A DNA stretch of 64,000 bases from Ruminococcus sp. Its GTDB lineage: Bacteria > Bacillota > Clostridia > Lachnospirales > Lachnospiraceae. The translations under genes were made by a program, and so were the position numbers. Positions 51,784-60,225 of this stretch are shown piece after piece. Location: contig JAMPIB010000002.1 in the NCBI GenBank assembly GCA_023663085.1, positions 1-64,000 of the forward strand. The letters run 5' to 3'. The notes below the pieces were generated by a model. The model ran no database searches. It saw only the letters and a program-made list of their open reading frames with translations, and had not been told where the DNA came from. Within the stretch, counting starts at the first letter, position 1, and each line of letters starts with the position of its first letter.

Positions 51784-52971
51784 TTACAAATATTTCTTCA
51801 AAACATCCACCTTGTCAAGTTTCTCCCAGGGCAGATCCAGATCGTTACGTCCAAAGTGACCGTAAGCCGCTGTCTGTTTGTAGATCGGACGGCGAAGGTC
51901 TAACATCCTGATGATGCCGGCCGGGCGCAGGTCGAAGTTCTCGCGGACGATCTCTACCAGCTTATCGTCAGACACTTTTCCGGTGCCGAAGGTATCCACC
52001 ATAACGGAAGTTGGCTGCGCTACGCCAATCGCATAAGAAAGCTGGATCTCACATTTCTCCGCCAGACCTGCCGCCACGATATTCTTGGCTACATAACGGG
52101 CCGCATAAGCTGCGGAACGGTCAACTTTCGTGCAGTCCTTACCGGAGAAAGCGCCGCCGCCGTGACGAGCGTATCCACCGTATGTATCCACAATGATCTT
52201 ACGGCCTGTCAGACCTGCATCACCGTGAGGGCCGCCGATGACGAAACGCCCTGTCGGATTGATGAAAAACTTCGTGTCAGCGTCTACCAGTTCCGCCGGC
52301 AGTACCGGGTCGAATACATATTTTTTGATATCCTCATGGATCTGCTCCTGCGTTACATCCGGGTCATGCTGTGTGGATAAAACAACTGCCTCTAATCTTA
52401 CCGGCTTGCCGTTTTCGTCATATTCTACGGATACCTGGCTCTTACCATCGGGTCTTAAATATTTCAAAGTGCCGTCTTTACGCACTTTGGTAAGCTGCAG
52501 GGCCAGTTTGTGTGCCAGAGAGATCGGATAAGGCATATATTCCTGCGTCTCATTGGTCGCATAACCGAACATCATACCCTGATCGCCTGCGCCTGTTGCC
52601 TCAATTTCTTCCTCGGACATCTCCTGACGTTTTGCCTCCAGCGCTTTATCAACGCCCATAGCGATATCCGCCGACTGTTCGTCGATCGCTACCATAACGG
52701 CACAGGTGTTTCCATCAAAGCCGTATTCGGATTTAGTATAGCCAATCTCTTTTACGGTCTCACGGACGATCTTCTGGATATCCACGTAAGCGTTGGTGGT
52801 GATCTCGCCTGTTACAAGTACAAATCCCGTACAGGTTGCCGTCTCGCAGGCAACGCGGCTCATGGGATCTTTTTCCATACACGCGTCTAAGATCGCGTCG
52901 GATATGGCATCGCAGACTTTATCCGGATGACCTTCTGTTACTGATTCGGATGTGAATAATCTCTTTTCCAT
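51784..52971 (-). CDS. metK: S-adenosylmethionine synthetase
   Basis: MetK makes SAM from methionine and ATP. The 395-residue enzyme has [12 protein letters not shown] at the ATP site, [37 protein letters not shown], and [19 protein letters not shown]. The leader contains a SAM-I riboswitch and a terminator, so expression falls when SAM is plentiful. It feeds the SAM-dependent methyltransferases in the window, including the one at 3377-4117. Confidence 0.97.
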   Translation of the reverse strand: MEKRLFTSESVTEGHPDKVCDAISDAILDACMEKDPMSRVACETATCTGFVLVTGEITTNAYVDIQKIVRETVKEIGYTKSEYGFDGNTCAVMVAIDEQSADIAMGVDKALEAKRQEMSEEEIEATGAGDQGMMFGYATNETQEYMPYPISLAHKLALQLTKVRKDGTLKYLRPDGKSQVSVEYDENGKPVRLEAVVLSTQHDPDVTQEQIHEDIKKYVFDPVLPAELVDADTKFFINPTGRFVIGGPHGDAGLTGRKIIVDTYGGYARHGGGAFSGKDCTKVDRSAAYAARYVAKNIVAAGLAEKCEIQLSYAIGVAQPTSVMVDTFGTGKVSDDKLVEIVRENFDLRPAGIIRMLDLRRPIYKQTAAYGHFGRNDLDLPWEKLDKVDVLKKYL

Positions 52972-53025
52972 CTTTGTTCTCCTTTTTGATTTTTCTTAAA
53001 GTTTTGTTTGCATTTTCACGCAAAT

Positions 53026-53053
53026 AAGTCCGCTTATCGAGATAAGCGGACTT
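53026..53053 (-). terminator. Riboswitch-controlled terminator of metK
   Basis: AAGTCCGCTTATC pairs perfectly with GATAAGCGGACTT (13 bp), followed by ATTTG, a weak T run. Placed between the SAM-I aptamer and metK, it is the expression platform. Confidence 0.75.
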
Positions 53054-53071
53054 GACAGTCGATAATCAAAT

Positions 53072-53186
53072 CCTCTTATTGTTCGATCTGCCGCGGGGCA
53101 GTTTGTTCGCTCAGGTTAGCACCTTCCTTTAAGGGGTTGCCGTGGTTTCATCGATCCTATGTATCTCCACCACTCTGAATAAGAGA
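53072..53186 (-). ncRNA. SAM-I (S-box) riboswitch
   Basis: The minus-strand leader shows the S-box core: P1 arms CTCTTATT and AATAAGAG at the two ends, the conserved GGTGGAG, GATGAAACCACGGCAACC and AAGGTGCTAACCTG blocks, and GAGCGAA. It lies upstream of metK and is followed by a 13-bp terminator. When SAM binds, P1 forms and transcription stops early. Confidence 0.93.
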
Positions 53187-53247
53187 AAACACTGTTCTTC
53201 ATCAAGAACTCACAATATGGAATTTTCATATCTAATATCTATATGCT

Positions 53248-53276
53248 AAGATACACCCGTTTTATACTGCTGTCAA
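53248..53276 (-). promoter_or_regulatory. Sigma-A promoter of metK
   Basis: TTGACA (53271-53276), 17 bases, TATCTT (53248-53253) on the minus strand. Transcription starting near 53241 would include the complete SAM-I riboswitch. Confidence 0.75.
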
Positions 53277-53352
53277 TAGCTATTCATAAAATATTACAGG
53301 AAAAAAATATTACAGGAAAAGCTTCGGCTCCGCAGTCTTTTGCTGTATCTTA

Positions 53353-54645
53353 TCAGCCGACTTTGAATTTAAACTTCTTCAGTTCTCTGTCCGTCTCTAT
53401 TTTCTCAATCTGTGCACCAAGCGTCTGCAATTTCAGATGAAAATCCTCATAGCCGCGCTCGATGTACTGAATATCATCGATGGTAGTCGTTCCCTCTGCT
53501 GCCAGTGCTGCGATCACAAGCGCCGCTCCGGCACGCAGATCAGGCGCCGAGATACCGGCTCCGGTATATTTGGGCACACCATCAATAATCGCGGTGTTGC
53601 CTTCTACTTTGATATTGGCTCCCATTCTGGTAAGTTCATCCACATATTTGAAACGGTTCTCGAAAATACTCTCTGTAACGATGCTTGTACCACCGGACAG
53701 CCCTAATGCTACGGTGATCTGCGGCTGCATATCCGTGGGAAAACCGGGATAAGGCAGCGTCTTTACATGGGTATGACCAAGCGGCTTGGAGGCCACGACA
53801 CGTACCGCATCATCAGACTCTTCCACTTCACAGCCGATCTCTAAAAGTTTGGCGCTGATGGATTCCAGATGCTTAGGGATCACATTTTTCACCGTAACAT
53901 CACCCTTGGTGACCGCCGCAGCAAACATAAAAGTCCCCGCCTCGATCTGATCGGGTATGATGACATATTCCGTTCCATGCAGTCTGGAAACACCTTTGAT
54001 ACGGATCACATCGGTTCCCGCGCCTTTGATATTGGCGCCCATGCTGTTCAAAAAATTGGCCAGATCAACGACATGCGGTTCCTTGGCTGCATTCTCGATA
54101 ATCGTCTGTCCATCGGCCATCACGGCCGCCATCATCACGTTGATGGTCGCGCCGACCGTCACAACATCCATATAGATATGATTACCGCGCAGTCTCTCCG
54201 CCTCGGTAATGATAAGTCCGTGTTCGATCCGGACGTTGGCTCCCAGCGCGCGGAAACCCTTGATATGCTGGTCTATCGGCCGAAGTCCGATATTGCAGCC
54301 GCCCGGCAGAGCCACTTCGGCTTTTTTATATTTTCCCAACAAAGCGCCTAACAGATAATAAGACGCTCTGATCTTCTTGATATAATCATCCTCTATCACC
54401 AGATCGTGAATCTGGGAGGCGTTCACTCTTACGGTGTGTCTGTCTAACTTGGTTACGATGACACCAATACTTTCCATTGCCTGCAATAACACATTGGTAT
54501 CTCTTACATCCGGTACATTTTCTATCAAAACAGTCTCATCCGTCATCACAGCCGCGGCCAGAATTGCCAGCGCCGCATTCTTGGCCCCGCCGATCTCCAC
54601 TTCACCGACTAACGGATTCCCGCCTTTAATCGCATATTGTTCCAT
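53353..54645 (-). CDS. murA: UDP-N-acetylglucosamine 1-carboxyvinyltransferase
   Basis: MurA commits UDP-GlcNAc to peptidoglycan synthesis. The 430-residue product has an EPT fold with K22 (GGAKNAAL), the catalytic loop Cys117 (PGGCNIGLRPIDQHIKG), DVVTVGATINVMMAAV and ADLRAGAALVIAALAAEG. The cysteine is intact, so it should be fosfomycin-sensitive by family knowledge. It has its own promoter at 54732-54759 and lies beside the M23 peptidase gene. Confidence 0.96.
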   Translation of the reverse strand: MEQYAIKGGNPLVGEVEIGGAKNAALAILAAAVMTDETVLIENVPDVRDTNVLLQAMESIGVIVTKLDRHTVRVNASQIHDLVIEDDYIKKIRASYYLLGALLGKYKKAEVALPGGCNIGLRPIDQHIKGFRALGANVRIEHGLIITEAERLRGNHIYMDVVTVGATINVMMAAVMADGQTIIENAAKEPHVVDLANFLNSMGANIKGAGTDVIRIKGVSRLHGTEYVIIPDQIEAGTFMFAAAVTKGDVTVKNVIPKHLESISAKLLEIGCEVEESDDAVRVVASKPLGHTHVKTLPYPGFPTDMQPQITVALGLSGGTSIVTESIFENRFKYVDELTRMGANIKVEGNTAIIDGVPKYTGAGISAPDLRAGAALVIAALAAEGTTTIDDIQYIERGYEDFHLKLQTLGAQIEKIETDRELKKFKFKVG

Positions 54646-54731
54646 ATATAGTCCCCTGTATCATTCAATCGCAAATGCAAATATTTATTTTATTTTTATA
54701 AATTTTTAGTAAACATAAACAATTAACTTAA

Positions 54732-54759
54732 AGTATACCATAAATTTCACATTTGTAAA
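54732..54759 (-). promoter_or_regulatory. Sigma-A promoter of murA
   Basis: TTTACA (54754-54759), 16 bases, TATACT (54732-54737) on the minus strand. It leaves a leader of about 80 AT-rich bases. Confidence 0.65.
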
Positions 54760-54800
54760 TGGGCAGATTGCCAAACTATTCCTGTCCGGGGAAATAAAAA

Positions 54801-56378
54801 TTAATTTAAATAGTTCAAAGGGTTGACCTGCGAACCGTTTATCAATATTTCAAAATGCACATGCGGGCCGGTGCTGACGCCGGTATTTCCGCTCAGCGCA
54901 ATTTTCTGTCCCTGCGATACCGTCTGTCCCGTTGTTACGAGCACCTTGCTCAAATGCCCGTATCTGGTCTGCCTGCCGTCGGCATGATTGATATAAACGA
55001 CATAACCATATCCGCTGCCCCAGCCTGCCTTGACGACCGTGCCGCCCGAAGAGGCCATGACTGCCGTACCGGTCGGTGTCGCCCAGTCGATACCTTTATG
55101 ATAAGTGCTCGCGCCTCTTGTCGGTGCACTCCTCCTGCCGAAACCGGAGGACAGACGGCCTCCCGATATCGGTTTGATATAAGTCGGCGGAATCTTGGTT
55201 CCCCGCTCCACGATCTTGGGTACCGCTTCGTAAGTGATCTCTTCTTTGAGTATCTCCCGGTTTACTTCCTCGTTATTCCTGTAGGAAACGTCCGCCACCA
55301 CGATCCTGTGCCCGGCTGAAGGTTCCTGCAGAGTTTTGGTCTGCGTCGTATACCAGTCGTCATTGTCCACATAGATGATCTCCGCTTCATAGTCTTCTTC
55401 ATAATAGACTTCTTCCGTGCGTTCCACCGAAAGTTCCGGTTCCGGGACTGTAACGATAAGCTCGTCCCCCACACGGATAATGGAATTTTCATTCTCGATC
55501 GTCTCATTCATGGCGATCAGATCTTCCAGCGAAAGGGCATTGCTCTCCGCAATACCGGACAGCGTATCTCCGGATACCACTTCATAGATCTGCTCTTTTT
55601 CCTGCTCCTTGGTCACTTCCTCGATGGCCTTCTCCAAAGAAGTGATCTCGTCATCCTGCAGATAAGCCTCCACGACCTCTACCGTATCGCCAAAGCCGAT
55701 CTCCCGCAGTCCGAGTTCATAATCGGCAAAATCTTTTTCCACTTCCGGCTCCACCGCGGCAAACATCTCGTCAAGATGCGCATCAATACCCGCCGCACTG
55801 ACGACTTCTTCTTCACCTGCCAAAGCTGCTTCATCCCTGGCATAGATAGCCGTAGTCAGAACGTTCAACTCACGATCCGGATCCATGACAAGATCCACAT
55901 AATATTCTCTTCCGGTATCGTATTTACCAAGAGAAGCCTGCAAAAGTGCCAACACTTCCTCGGTACTCGCAAGATTGACCGTGTATTCGTTGATCTTGAC
56001 CGTATAGGAACGGTTCAGCGTCTCCTTGATATGATCGCGCAGGACTGTTGCCATGTTATCAGTTATGACACCAATGTCATCTATTTCACCCCACAACACT
56101 TCCTGTCCTTCATAGGTAACTTCCGCATCGGCAAGCACCATCTCGTCGCTGGTCACAGCAATCCTTCTGCGCGCTTCTATCAGACAGTCGTCAAGCCCTT
56201 CCAGACTTCCGACAACACCTACTCTTTCCCCATTCATATAAATTGTAAACATATTGTCGCCGGTATTTTCCAGCCTCTGATAACTCGGCAGAAAAAACGC
56301 CGCGATCATGGTCACAAATGCCGCACCTTTAATATATGCAATTTTCATCTTTTTATAATGTCTGCTTATAAATTTCAT
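54801..56378 (-). CDS. Secreted M23 peptidase with LysM and G5 domains
   Basis: This 525-residue cell-wall hydrolase is anchored or secreted by a single hydrophobic segment (residues 12-32). It has a 240-residue extracytoplasmic region, a LysM domain (about 268-318, YEVVSGDTLSGIAESNALSLEDL), a G5 domain (about 355-400) and a C-terminal LytM/M23 zinc endopeptidase. The peptidase motifs are HKGIDWA, HADGRQTRYGHLS and HVHFEI. All zinc ligands are present, so it should cleave peptide cross-links of peptidoglycan. Its Shine-Dalgarno is GGGTGA. Confidence 0.93.
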   Translation of the reverse strand: MKFISRHYKKMKIAYIKGAAFVTMIAAFFLPSYQRLENTGDNMFTIYMNGERVGVVGSLEGLDDCLIEARRRIAVTSDEMVLADAEVTYEGQEVLWGEIDDIGVITDNMATVLRDHIKETLNRSYTVKINEYTVNLASTEEVLALLQASLGKYDTGREYYVDLVMDPDRELNVLTTAIYARDEAALAGEEEVVSAAGIDAHLDEMFAAVEPEVEKDFADYELGLREIGFGDTVEVVEAYLQDDEITSLEKAIEEVTKEQEKEQIYEVVSGDTLSGIAESNALSLEDLIAMNETIENENSIIRVGDELIVTVPEPELSVERTEEVYYEEDYEAEIIYVDNDDWYTTQTKTLQEPSAGHRIVVADVSYRNNEEVNREILKEEITYEAVPKIVERGTKIPPTYIKPISGGRLSSGFGRRSAPTRGASTYHKGIDWATPTGTAVMASSGGTVVKAGWGSGYGYVVYINHADGRQTRYGHLSKVLVTTGQTVSQGQKIALSGNTGVSTGPHVHFEILINGSQVNPLNYLN

Positions 56379-56503
56379 TTATTCACCCGGAATCTTGTTC
56401 TTGTATTTTTGTAACAAATTCGTAACATTTTATATTTTATCAGTATTAAGGGGAAAAGTAAAGAAAAAGAAAACTGCAACCCGCTATATTATAGGGAATT
56501 TTT

Positions 56504-56933
56504 CTAATACGGTATACGAAAATAATCCAAATACGATTTAAATTTATCCTGTGCCACAAGGCAGGTATCCCGCAGATAGCCACGTTCCTGTTTCCATTCC
56601 GATGGTATTCGTTTCAAAAATATAGCGTGTCTGATCGTGAGTCAATCGACTCCCCTCAATATGGTTAGAATTATAGGTGAGTTCAATCTGCACCTTGTGA
56701 TAGATGCCGCCGGATATCCCGGATGCCTTCTCAGCTCGTAGAACTTCAAGCAACGTGGCAGGATCATTGCTCTTTTGATTAATCCGGCAAGGTTTTTGGG
56801 CTGTTTCAGGAATATGCCAGACTTTTCCAGTCAAACTGGCATCCGGGATTCTCCCTTGCGCACAATAATTACGGACGCTTCGTTCCGACACACCCCAACG
56901 TTTTGCCGCCTGAGCGACAGAAATATAACGCAT
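56504..56933 (-). pseudogene. Fic protein remnant with internal deletion
   Basis: The open frame (129 residues) starts with a helix-turn-helix (ISVAQAAKRWGVSERSVRNYCAQGRIPDAS) and continues into the Fic N-terminal motif (ELTYNSNHIEGSRLTHDQTRYIFET). The catalytic HxFx(D/E)GNGR region is missing. After GMET the frame breaks. In the next frame, codons ending at 56504 read WKQERGYLRDTCLVAQD and then KFKSYLDYFRIPY, the usual C-terminal end of this Fic subgroup. The gene has therefore lost its middle and is inactive as an AMP-transferase. It marks the left edge of an AT-rich accessory segment. Confidence 0.75.
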
Positions 56934-57322
56934 AAAACATTTTCAATATCCCCAAATGATAACGGGTAGAAGTTAATCTTACAAGGGGAAACTCACTTTT
57001 TCAATTGACCATTTCTCTGAAAAAGTAATTAGAAAAGAAAGAAAAAATAAGATATTCATATATGCAGAATATAATACGTACCTTAGCAGCGTTAACATAA
57101 CCACATTTGACGGATATATTCTGCGGATTGACTGTAATGTGACGTAAGATGCGTTGCGGATTGCGGACTACTCCATGTTCGAAATGTGCCTTAAATACTC
57201 TTGTCATTGCCGAGGATTCTTTGGCGTTGTAGTAGATCACACAAAATATAATAAGTATAATATTGCCATGTTTTTAACAGAGGGGCAAATAAAATGGGCT
57301 ATTTATTCCCTTTTATTTTTGG
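56934..57322. other. Intergenic region with no supported gene
   Basis: These 389 bases are AT-rich. A 79-codon minus-strand frame (57001-57240) and short plus-strand frames exist, but none has a recognisable domain or a clear ribosome binding site. The minus frame shows an Arg/Asn/Val-rich stretch followed by a Phe-rich tail. I see no promoter, repeat or RNA that I can support. Confidence 0.5.
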
Positions 57323-57667
57323 TCATCTATCTTTTTGCTGAAATACTGAATTAAATAACGCTTCATCCGCCGGATTTTGTTTATCCGTTTTTTCTTTCAT
57401 CGCCCAATATAGTTTATCATTTGAGAACTCCTTTTTCAATGTTACTAATTCTTCATTCTTTTTTTGAAGCTCCACCTTTAAATTTACCATTTCAGTTTCC
57501 TGCTCTTTGCAATGTTCTTTTTCTTGATTAACAATTCGTCTTTCTCTATGAAAAAAAGCTTTTGCAACAAAAAAACCAACGAGAAGTCCAATCACAAAAC
57601 TTGAAATAAAATAAATCCAAAAGCTGGCAATTATATTTGGATCTAAATTTGTAAAATCCCCCGTCAT
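57323..57667 (-). CDS. Small membrane protein with coiled-coil tail, unknown function
   Basis: I do not recognise a family. The 114-residue protein has one transmembrane helix (residues 14-36, IASFWIYFISSFVIGLLVGFF), then a basic stretch (HRERR) and a Glu/Lys coiled coil (about 45-85). The topology suggests an N-terminal anchor with a cytoplasmic coiled coil. Its ATG overlaps the stop of the upstream gene (ATGA), so it is the last gene of a three-gene cassette. Confidence 0.65.
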   Translation of the reverse strand: MTGDFTNLDPNIIASFWIYFISSFVIGLLVGFFVAKAFFHRERRIVNQEKEHCKEQETEMVNLKVELQKKNEELVTLKKEFSNDKLYWAMKEKTDKQNPADEALFNSVFQQKDR

Positions 57668-58224
57668 GTCTCCTCCTCAAATTCTAACTCCTCAGTTAAA
57701 AAAGATTCCACATACAATATCAGAGCTTCCTTACTAATCTCACGATTAGTCATACTATATGTAAAGGTAGCTACTGCTGCTGCATTAAAAAATTTCTCAT
57801 TTCCCTCATCCAAGCCAACAATAAAAGTTATTAAAACATAAGCAACATAAAGCTCATTTAATGTATAACTATTGTCTTCAAAAAACTTGGCATTATCATA
57901 CGCAACTTCGAAAGAAAGTGGTTTATATTTTAAAAACCAGTAACAAAACAAAGCAACCTCTTTCGCCTGTGACATCCGCATTGCATGTTTGTGAATAGAG
58001 TGAAAATATAAATAATAATCCCTTCTTTGATCAATTCTCTCCATAATTCGATAGAGCATAGGGATATTTATTCTAAAATCATTCGAGTAACCCTCTAACC
58101 ATGAAAACATCACTTTTTTACATTTTTCTAAGTTTATCTCAAATTCCGATACGGTATCATGTAAATACTCTGGAATTAATGGGTTGTATCGAAATTTCGA
58201 TTCATCGTATCCTTCAGGTATCAT
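57664..58224 (-). CDS. Conserved hypothetical protein of the AT-rich cassette
   Basis: I do not recognise a family. The 186-residue protein is soluble and largely helical, rich in aromatic residues (YYLYFHSIHKHAMRM, then LFCYWFLKYKPLSFE and ALILYVESFL). No catalytic motif is evident. It is preceded by AGAGAGG and followed with an ATGA overlap by the membrane coiled-coil protein. Base composition is clearly lower in GC than the flanking core genes, which suggests horizontal acquisition. A soluble protein coupled to a membrane partner could be a defence or toxin-antitoxin pair, but nothing in the sequence proves this. Confidence 0.65.
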   Translation of the reverse strand: MIPEGYDESKFRYNPLIPEYLHDTVSEFEINLEKCKKVMFSWLEGYSNDFRINIPMLYRIMERIDQRRDYYLYFHSIHKHAMRMSQAKEVALFCYWFLKYKPLSFEVAYDNAKFFEDNSYTLNELYVAYVLITFIVGLDEGNEKFFNAAAVATFTYSMTNREISKEALILYVESFLTEELEFEEET

Positions 58225-58249
58225 CGTCTGTAAACCTCTCTTGCAAACA

Positions 58250-58420
58250 TTATTCTTTCTTTAATTTCTCCATTAACCGATCTGCGCCTTGATTAGAAAT
58301 TTGAAAAAACGACAATCCTCGAACACGATTATTTGGCACTTTTCTTTTGTCTTCCATACTAAGAAAATTTGTAGCGTTTTCTATGGTGTTTTCATATTTC
58401 TTTGCCCTTGTATTTTCCAT
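58250..58420 (-). CDS. Small basic protein (56 residues), first gene of the cassette
   Basis: This short frame starts with ATG at 58420 and ends TAA at 58250, 25 bases before the 57664-58224 gene. The product is hydrophilic and basic (MENTRAKKYENTIENATNFL, ending DRLMEKLKKE), with RKVPNNRVRGLSFFQ in the middle. A sigma-A promoter lies about 50 bases upstream and the gene runs in the same direction as its two neighbours. There is only a weak ribosome binding site. The composition would suit an antitoxin or nucleic-acid-binding peptide, but I do not assign a function. Confidence 0.5.
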   Translation of the reverse strand: MENTRAKKYENTIENATNFLSMEDKRKVPNNRVRGLSFFQISNQGADRLMEKLKKE

Positions 58421-58468
58421 TTTTCACCGTCCATTCTTGTGCTTTTCAATTATAACTTTGCAGACTTT

Positions 58469-58497
58469 ATTATACACACAAGATATGATAATTACAA
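58469..58497 (-). promoter_or_regulatory. Sigma-A promoter of the three-gene cassette
   Basis: TTGTAA (58492-58497), 17 bases, TATAAT (58469-58474) on the minus strand, upstream of the 56-residue gene. Confidence 0.6.
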
Positions 58498-58649
58498 TAC
58501 ATTTGTTAAAACTCATATTTTTTTCCTCATATTTTTCATAATAAAATATATGAATGGCGCTGTATCGACAAAAGCCTTTTTTATAGTCTATCATTTTCGC
58601 GCATCTCCTTCATATATCCATTGGCATTTCGTCTGCTGAAAGGCGGTGA

Positions 58650-58688
58650 CAGAAAACAGCCGCATTCCCTGCGGGAACACGGCTGTTT
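58650..58688 (-). terminator. Terminator after flagellin 2
   Basis: AACAGCCG and CGGCTGTT form a perfect outer stem, with TTCCC/GGGAA as an inner stem, followed by TTTTCTG on the minus strand, about 90 bases beyond the flagellin stop. Confidence 0.8.
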
Positions 58689-58773
58689 CATGGTAGATAC
58701 AACACTTGACAAAAAACTCTTTATGATATATTCCGTAAACTTACTTAACCAGAATAGGCTTCGGAATAGTTCA

Positions 58774-60123
58774 TTAACCAAGCAATGAGAGCGCCAGCTG
58801 ATTGGACTGGTTCGCCTGTGCAAGCATGGATGTGCCTGCCTGCTGTAAGATGGAGTTGTTAGCGTACTTAACCATCTCTGTAGCAATATCTGTATCACGG
58901 ATTGCAGCTTCTGCACTTGTCGTATTCTCAACAACGTTATCTGTAACACTCGCGGTCACCTCGGAAGAACGCGCGTCCCCATCCGTACTGCCGTCAGCCT
59001 TATAATCTTGTTCTGTCAATGTCGCGCTGCCTTTCACGTCCACATCATAATCATTGCCTAACAGTTTCTGCAAATCTTCAAGGTTCTTAAAGGAGTTTGC
59101 ATTAGAATCAGTCTTACCTGCATCGTAGGTATAAGTCTTTCCATTGACAGTAATAGACTCCCCATCTGTCAAACCTGTCAGATCAAATGTGTAAGCTGTT
59201 CCGGTTGCCGCTGTACGCATAGCTTCATACTCTGTATCGGTTGGAGAGGCAGCCGTTTCTTTAAATTTATTGTATCTTACTGTTGCTCCTACCGCTCCAT
59301 CACTAGCCTTTGTCAAAGACTCAAATTCTATTTTCTGTACTGCATTTTTTGAATCGTCTGTCTTTGTTCCATCTAACTTGGACTCTACGCTAAGTTTACC
59401 GGATTCATCAACAGATGCTTTAAAGGTTTTCTTTAAGTCTTTATCATTGTTAATCGCCTCTGCCAGATTAGCTGCAGTTGTTTTTGCGTCCGCACCTGTT
59501 TTAAAGGTAACATCTTTCGTTCTGGTATTTCCTTCGTCATCCTTATATGTGACAGTCGCTGTATCTTCTGTACCTGCATCTAATTTTGTGCCAGTTGCCA
59601 TATCCATAGTGCCGCTGAAAATATTACCTTTGGCCTTGGTAACTGTAGCATCCTGGATCTTACCGCCGATATGTCCGCTTACTTCACCCAGCTTTCCGCT
59701 CTTTCCTTCCCCCTTCAACAGATAAGTCTCGTTGAATTTGGTTGTCTCGGAAACACGGTCGATTTCTGTGATCAGCTGATCAATCTCATCCTGTACGGAC
59801 TGTCTGTCAGACTCTGACATAGTTCCGTTACCGGCTTTAATCGCCAGTTCGTTCATTCTCTGTAACATGTCATGAACTTCTGTCAAAGCACCTTCCGCCG
59901 TTTGTACTGCACTGATACCGTCCTGTGCATTTGCAGATGCCTGTGTAAGACCTCTGATCTGCCTTCTCATTTTCTCGCTGATAGCAAGACCCGCCGCATC
60001 ATCAGCCGCACGGTTAATTTTATAACCGGAAGACAGTTTCTCCGTGGACTTCGCCTGTGCACCCGTTGTGATACCGAGCATTCTGTTAGCATTCATTGCT
60101 GTAATGTTGTGTTGTACGATCAT
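58774..60123 (-). CDS. fliC: Flagellin 2 (long variable domain, reduced C-terminal D1)
   Basis: The 449-residue flagellin shares its N-terminal 100 residues and its last 50 (NVVENTTSAEAAIRDTDIA to LALSLLG) with flagellin 1. The middle is a large Thr/Asp/Lys-rich domain with a Flagellin_IN-like segment (SITVNGKTYTYDAG). The conserved C-terminal D1 helix, seen in flagellin 1 as QRSDLGAIQNRLEHT, is missing: the variable domain runs straight into DNVVENTTSAEA. This may alter packing of the filament. The start is at 60123 with AAGGAGG. No promoter is visible between csrA2 and this gene, so it should be co-transcribed with csrA2. Confidence 0.95.
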   Translation of the reverse strand: MIVQHNITAMNANRMLGITTGAQAKSTEKLSSGYKINRAADDAAGLAISEKMRRQIRGLTQASANAQDGISAVQTAEGALTEVHDMLQRMNELAIKAGNGTMSESDRQSVQDEIDQLITEIDRVSETTKFNETYLLKGEGKSGKLGEVSGHIGGKIQDATVTKAKGNIFSGTMDMATGTKLDAGTEDTATVTYKDDEGNTRTKDVTFKTGADAKTTAANLAEAINNDKDLKKTFKASVDESGKLSVESKLDGTKTDDSKNAVQKIEFESLTKASDGAVGATVRYNKFKETAASPTDTEYEAMRTAATGTAYTFDLTGLTDGESITVNGKTYTYDAGKTDSNANSFKNLEDLQKLLGNDYDVDVKGSATLTEQDYKADGSTDGDARSSEVTASVTDNVVENTTSAEAAIRDTDIATEMVKYANNSILQQAGTSMLAQANQSNQLALSLLG

Positions 60124-60151
60124 AAATAGTACCTCCTTGTTTTGTTTGGCT

Positions 60152-60165
60152 GCAATTCCGTTTGC
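60152..60165 (-). promoter_or_regulatory. CsrA-type hairpin in flagellin 2 leader
   Basis: GCAA and TTGC form a short stem with loop ACGGAA. The GGA in the loop lies 29 bases from the start codon, and the Shine-Dalgarno AAGGAGG gives a second GGA. The layout parallels the flagellin 1 leader. The stem is only 4 bp, so this is weaker evidence. Confidence 0.4.
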
Positions 60166-60181
60166 GCCTTTTTTTATTTAT

Positions 60182-60218
60182 AATAATCTCGCGACCCCCG
60201 GGATGGCCGCGAGCTATT
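60182..60218 (-). other. Intercistronic hairpin between csrA2 and flagellin 2
   Basis: AATAGCTCGCG and CGCGAGATTATT pair with a bulge, and the loop contains a further CCCGGG. No T run follows, so it is unlikely to terminate. It may instead stabilise or process the mRNA so that flagellin is made in excess over CsrA2. Confidence 0.45.
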
Positions 60219-60225
60219 ATCCTGA

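Noticed and set aside
57001-57240. A 79-codon minus-strand frame
   Set aside because: There is no recognisable domain and no clear ribosome binding site, and the Phe-rich tail looks like translated AT-rich intergenic DNA.
57268-57354. A 28-codon plus-strand frame with a hydrophobic helix
   Set aside because: It could be a tiny membrane peptide, but it has no convincing promoter or ribosome binding site and overlaps the end of the minus-strand gene at 57323.
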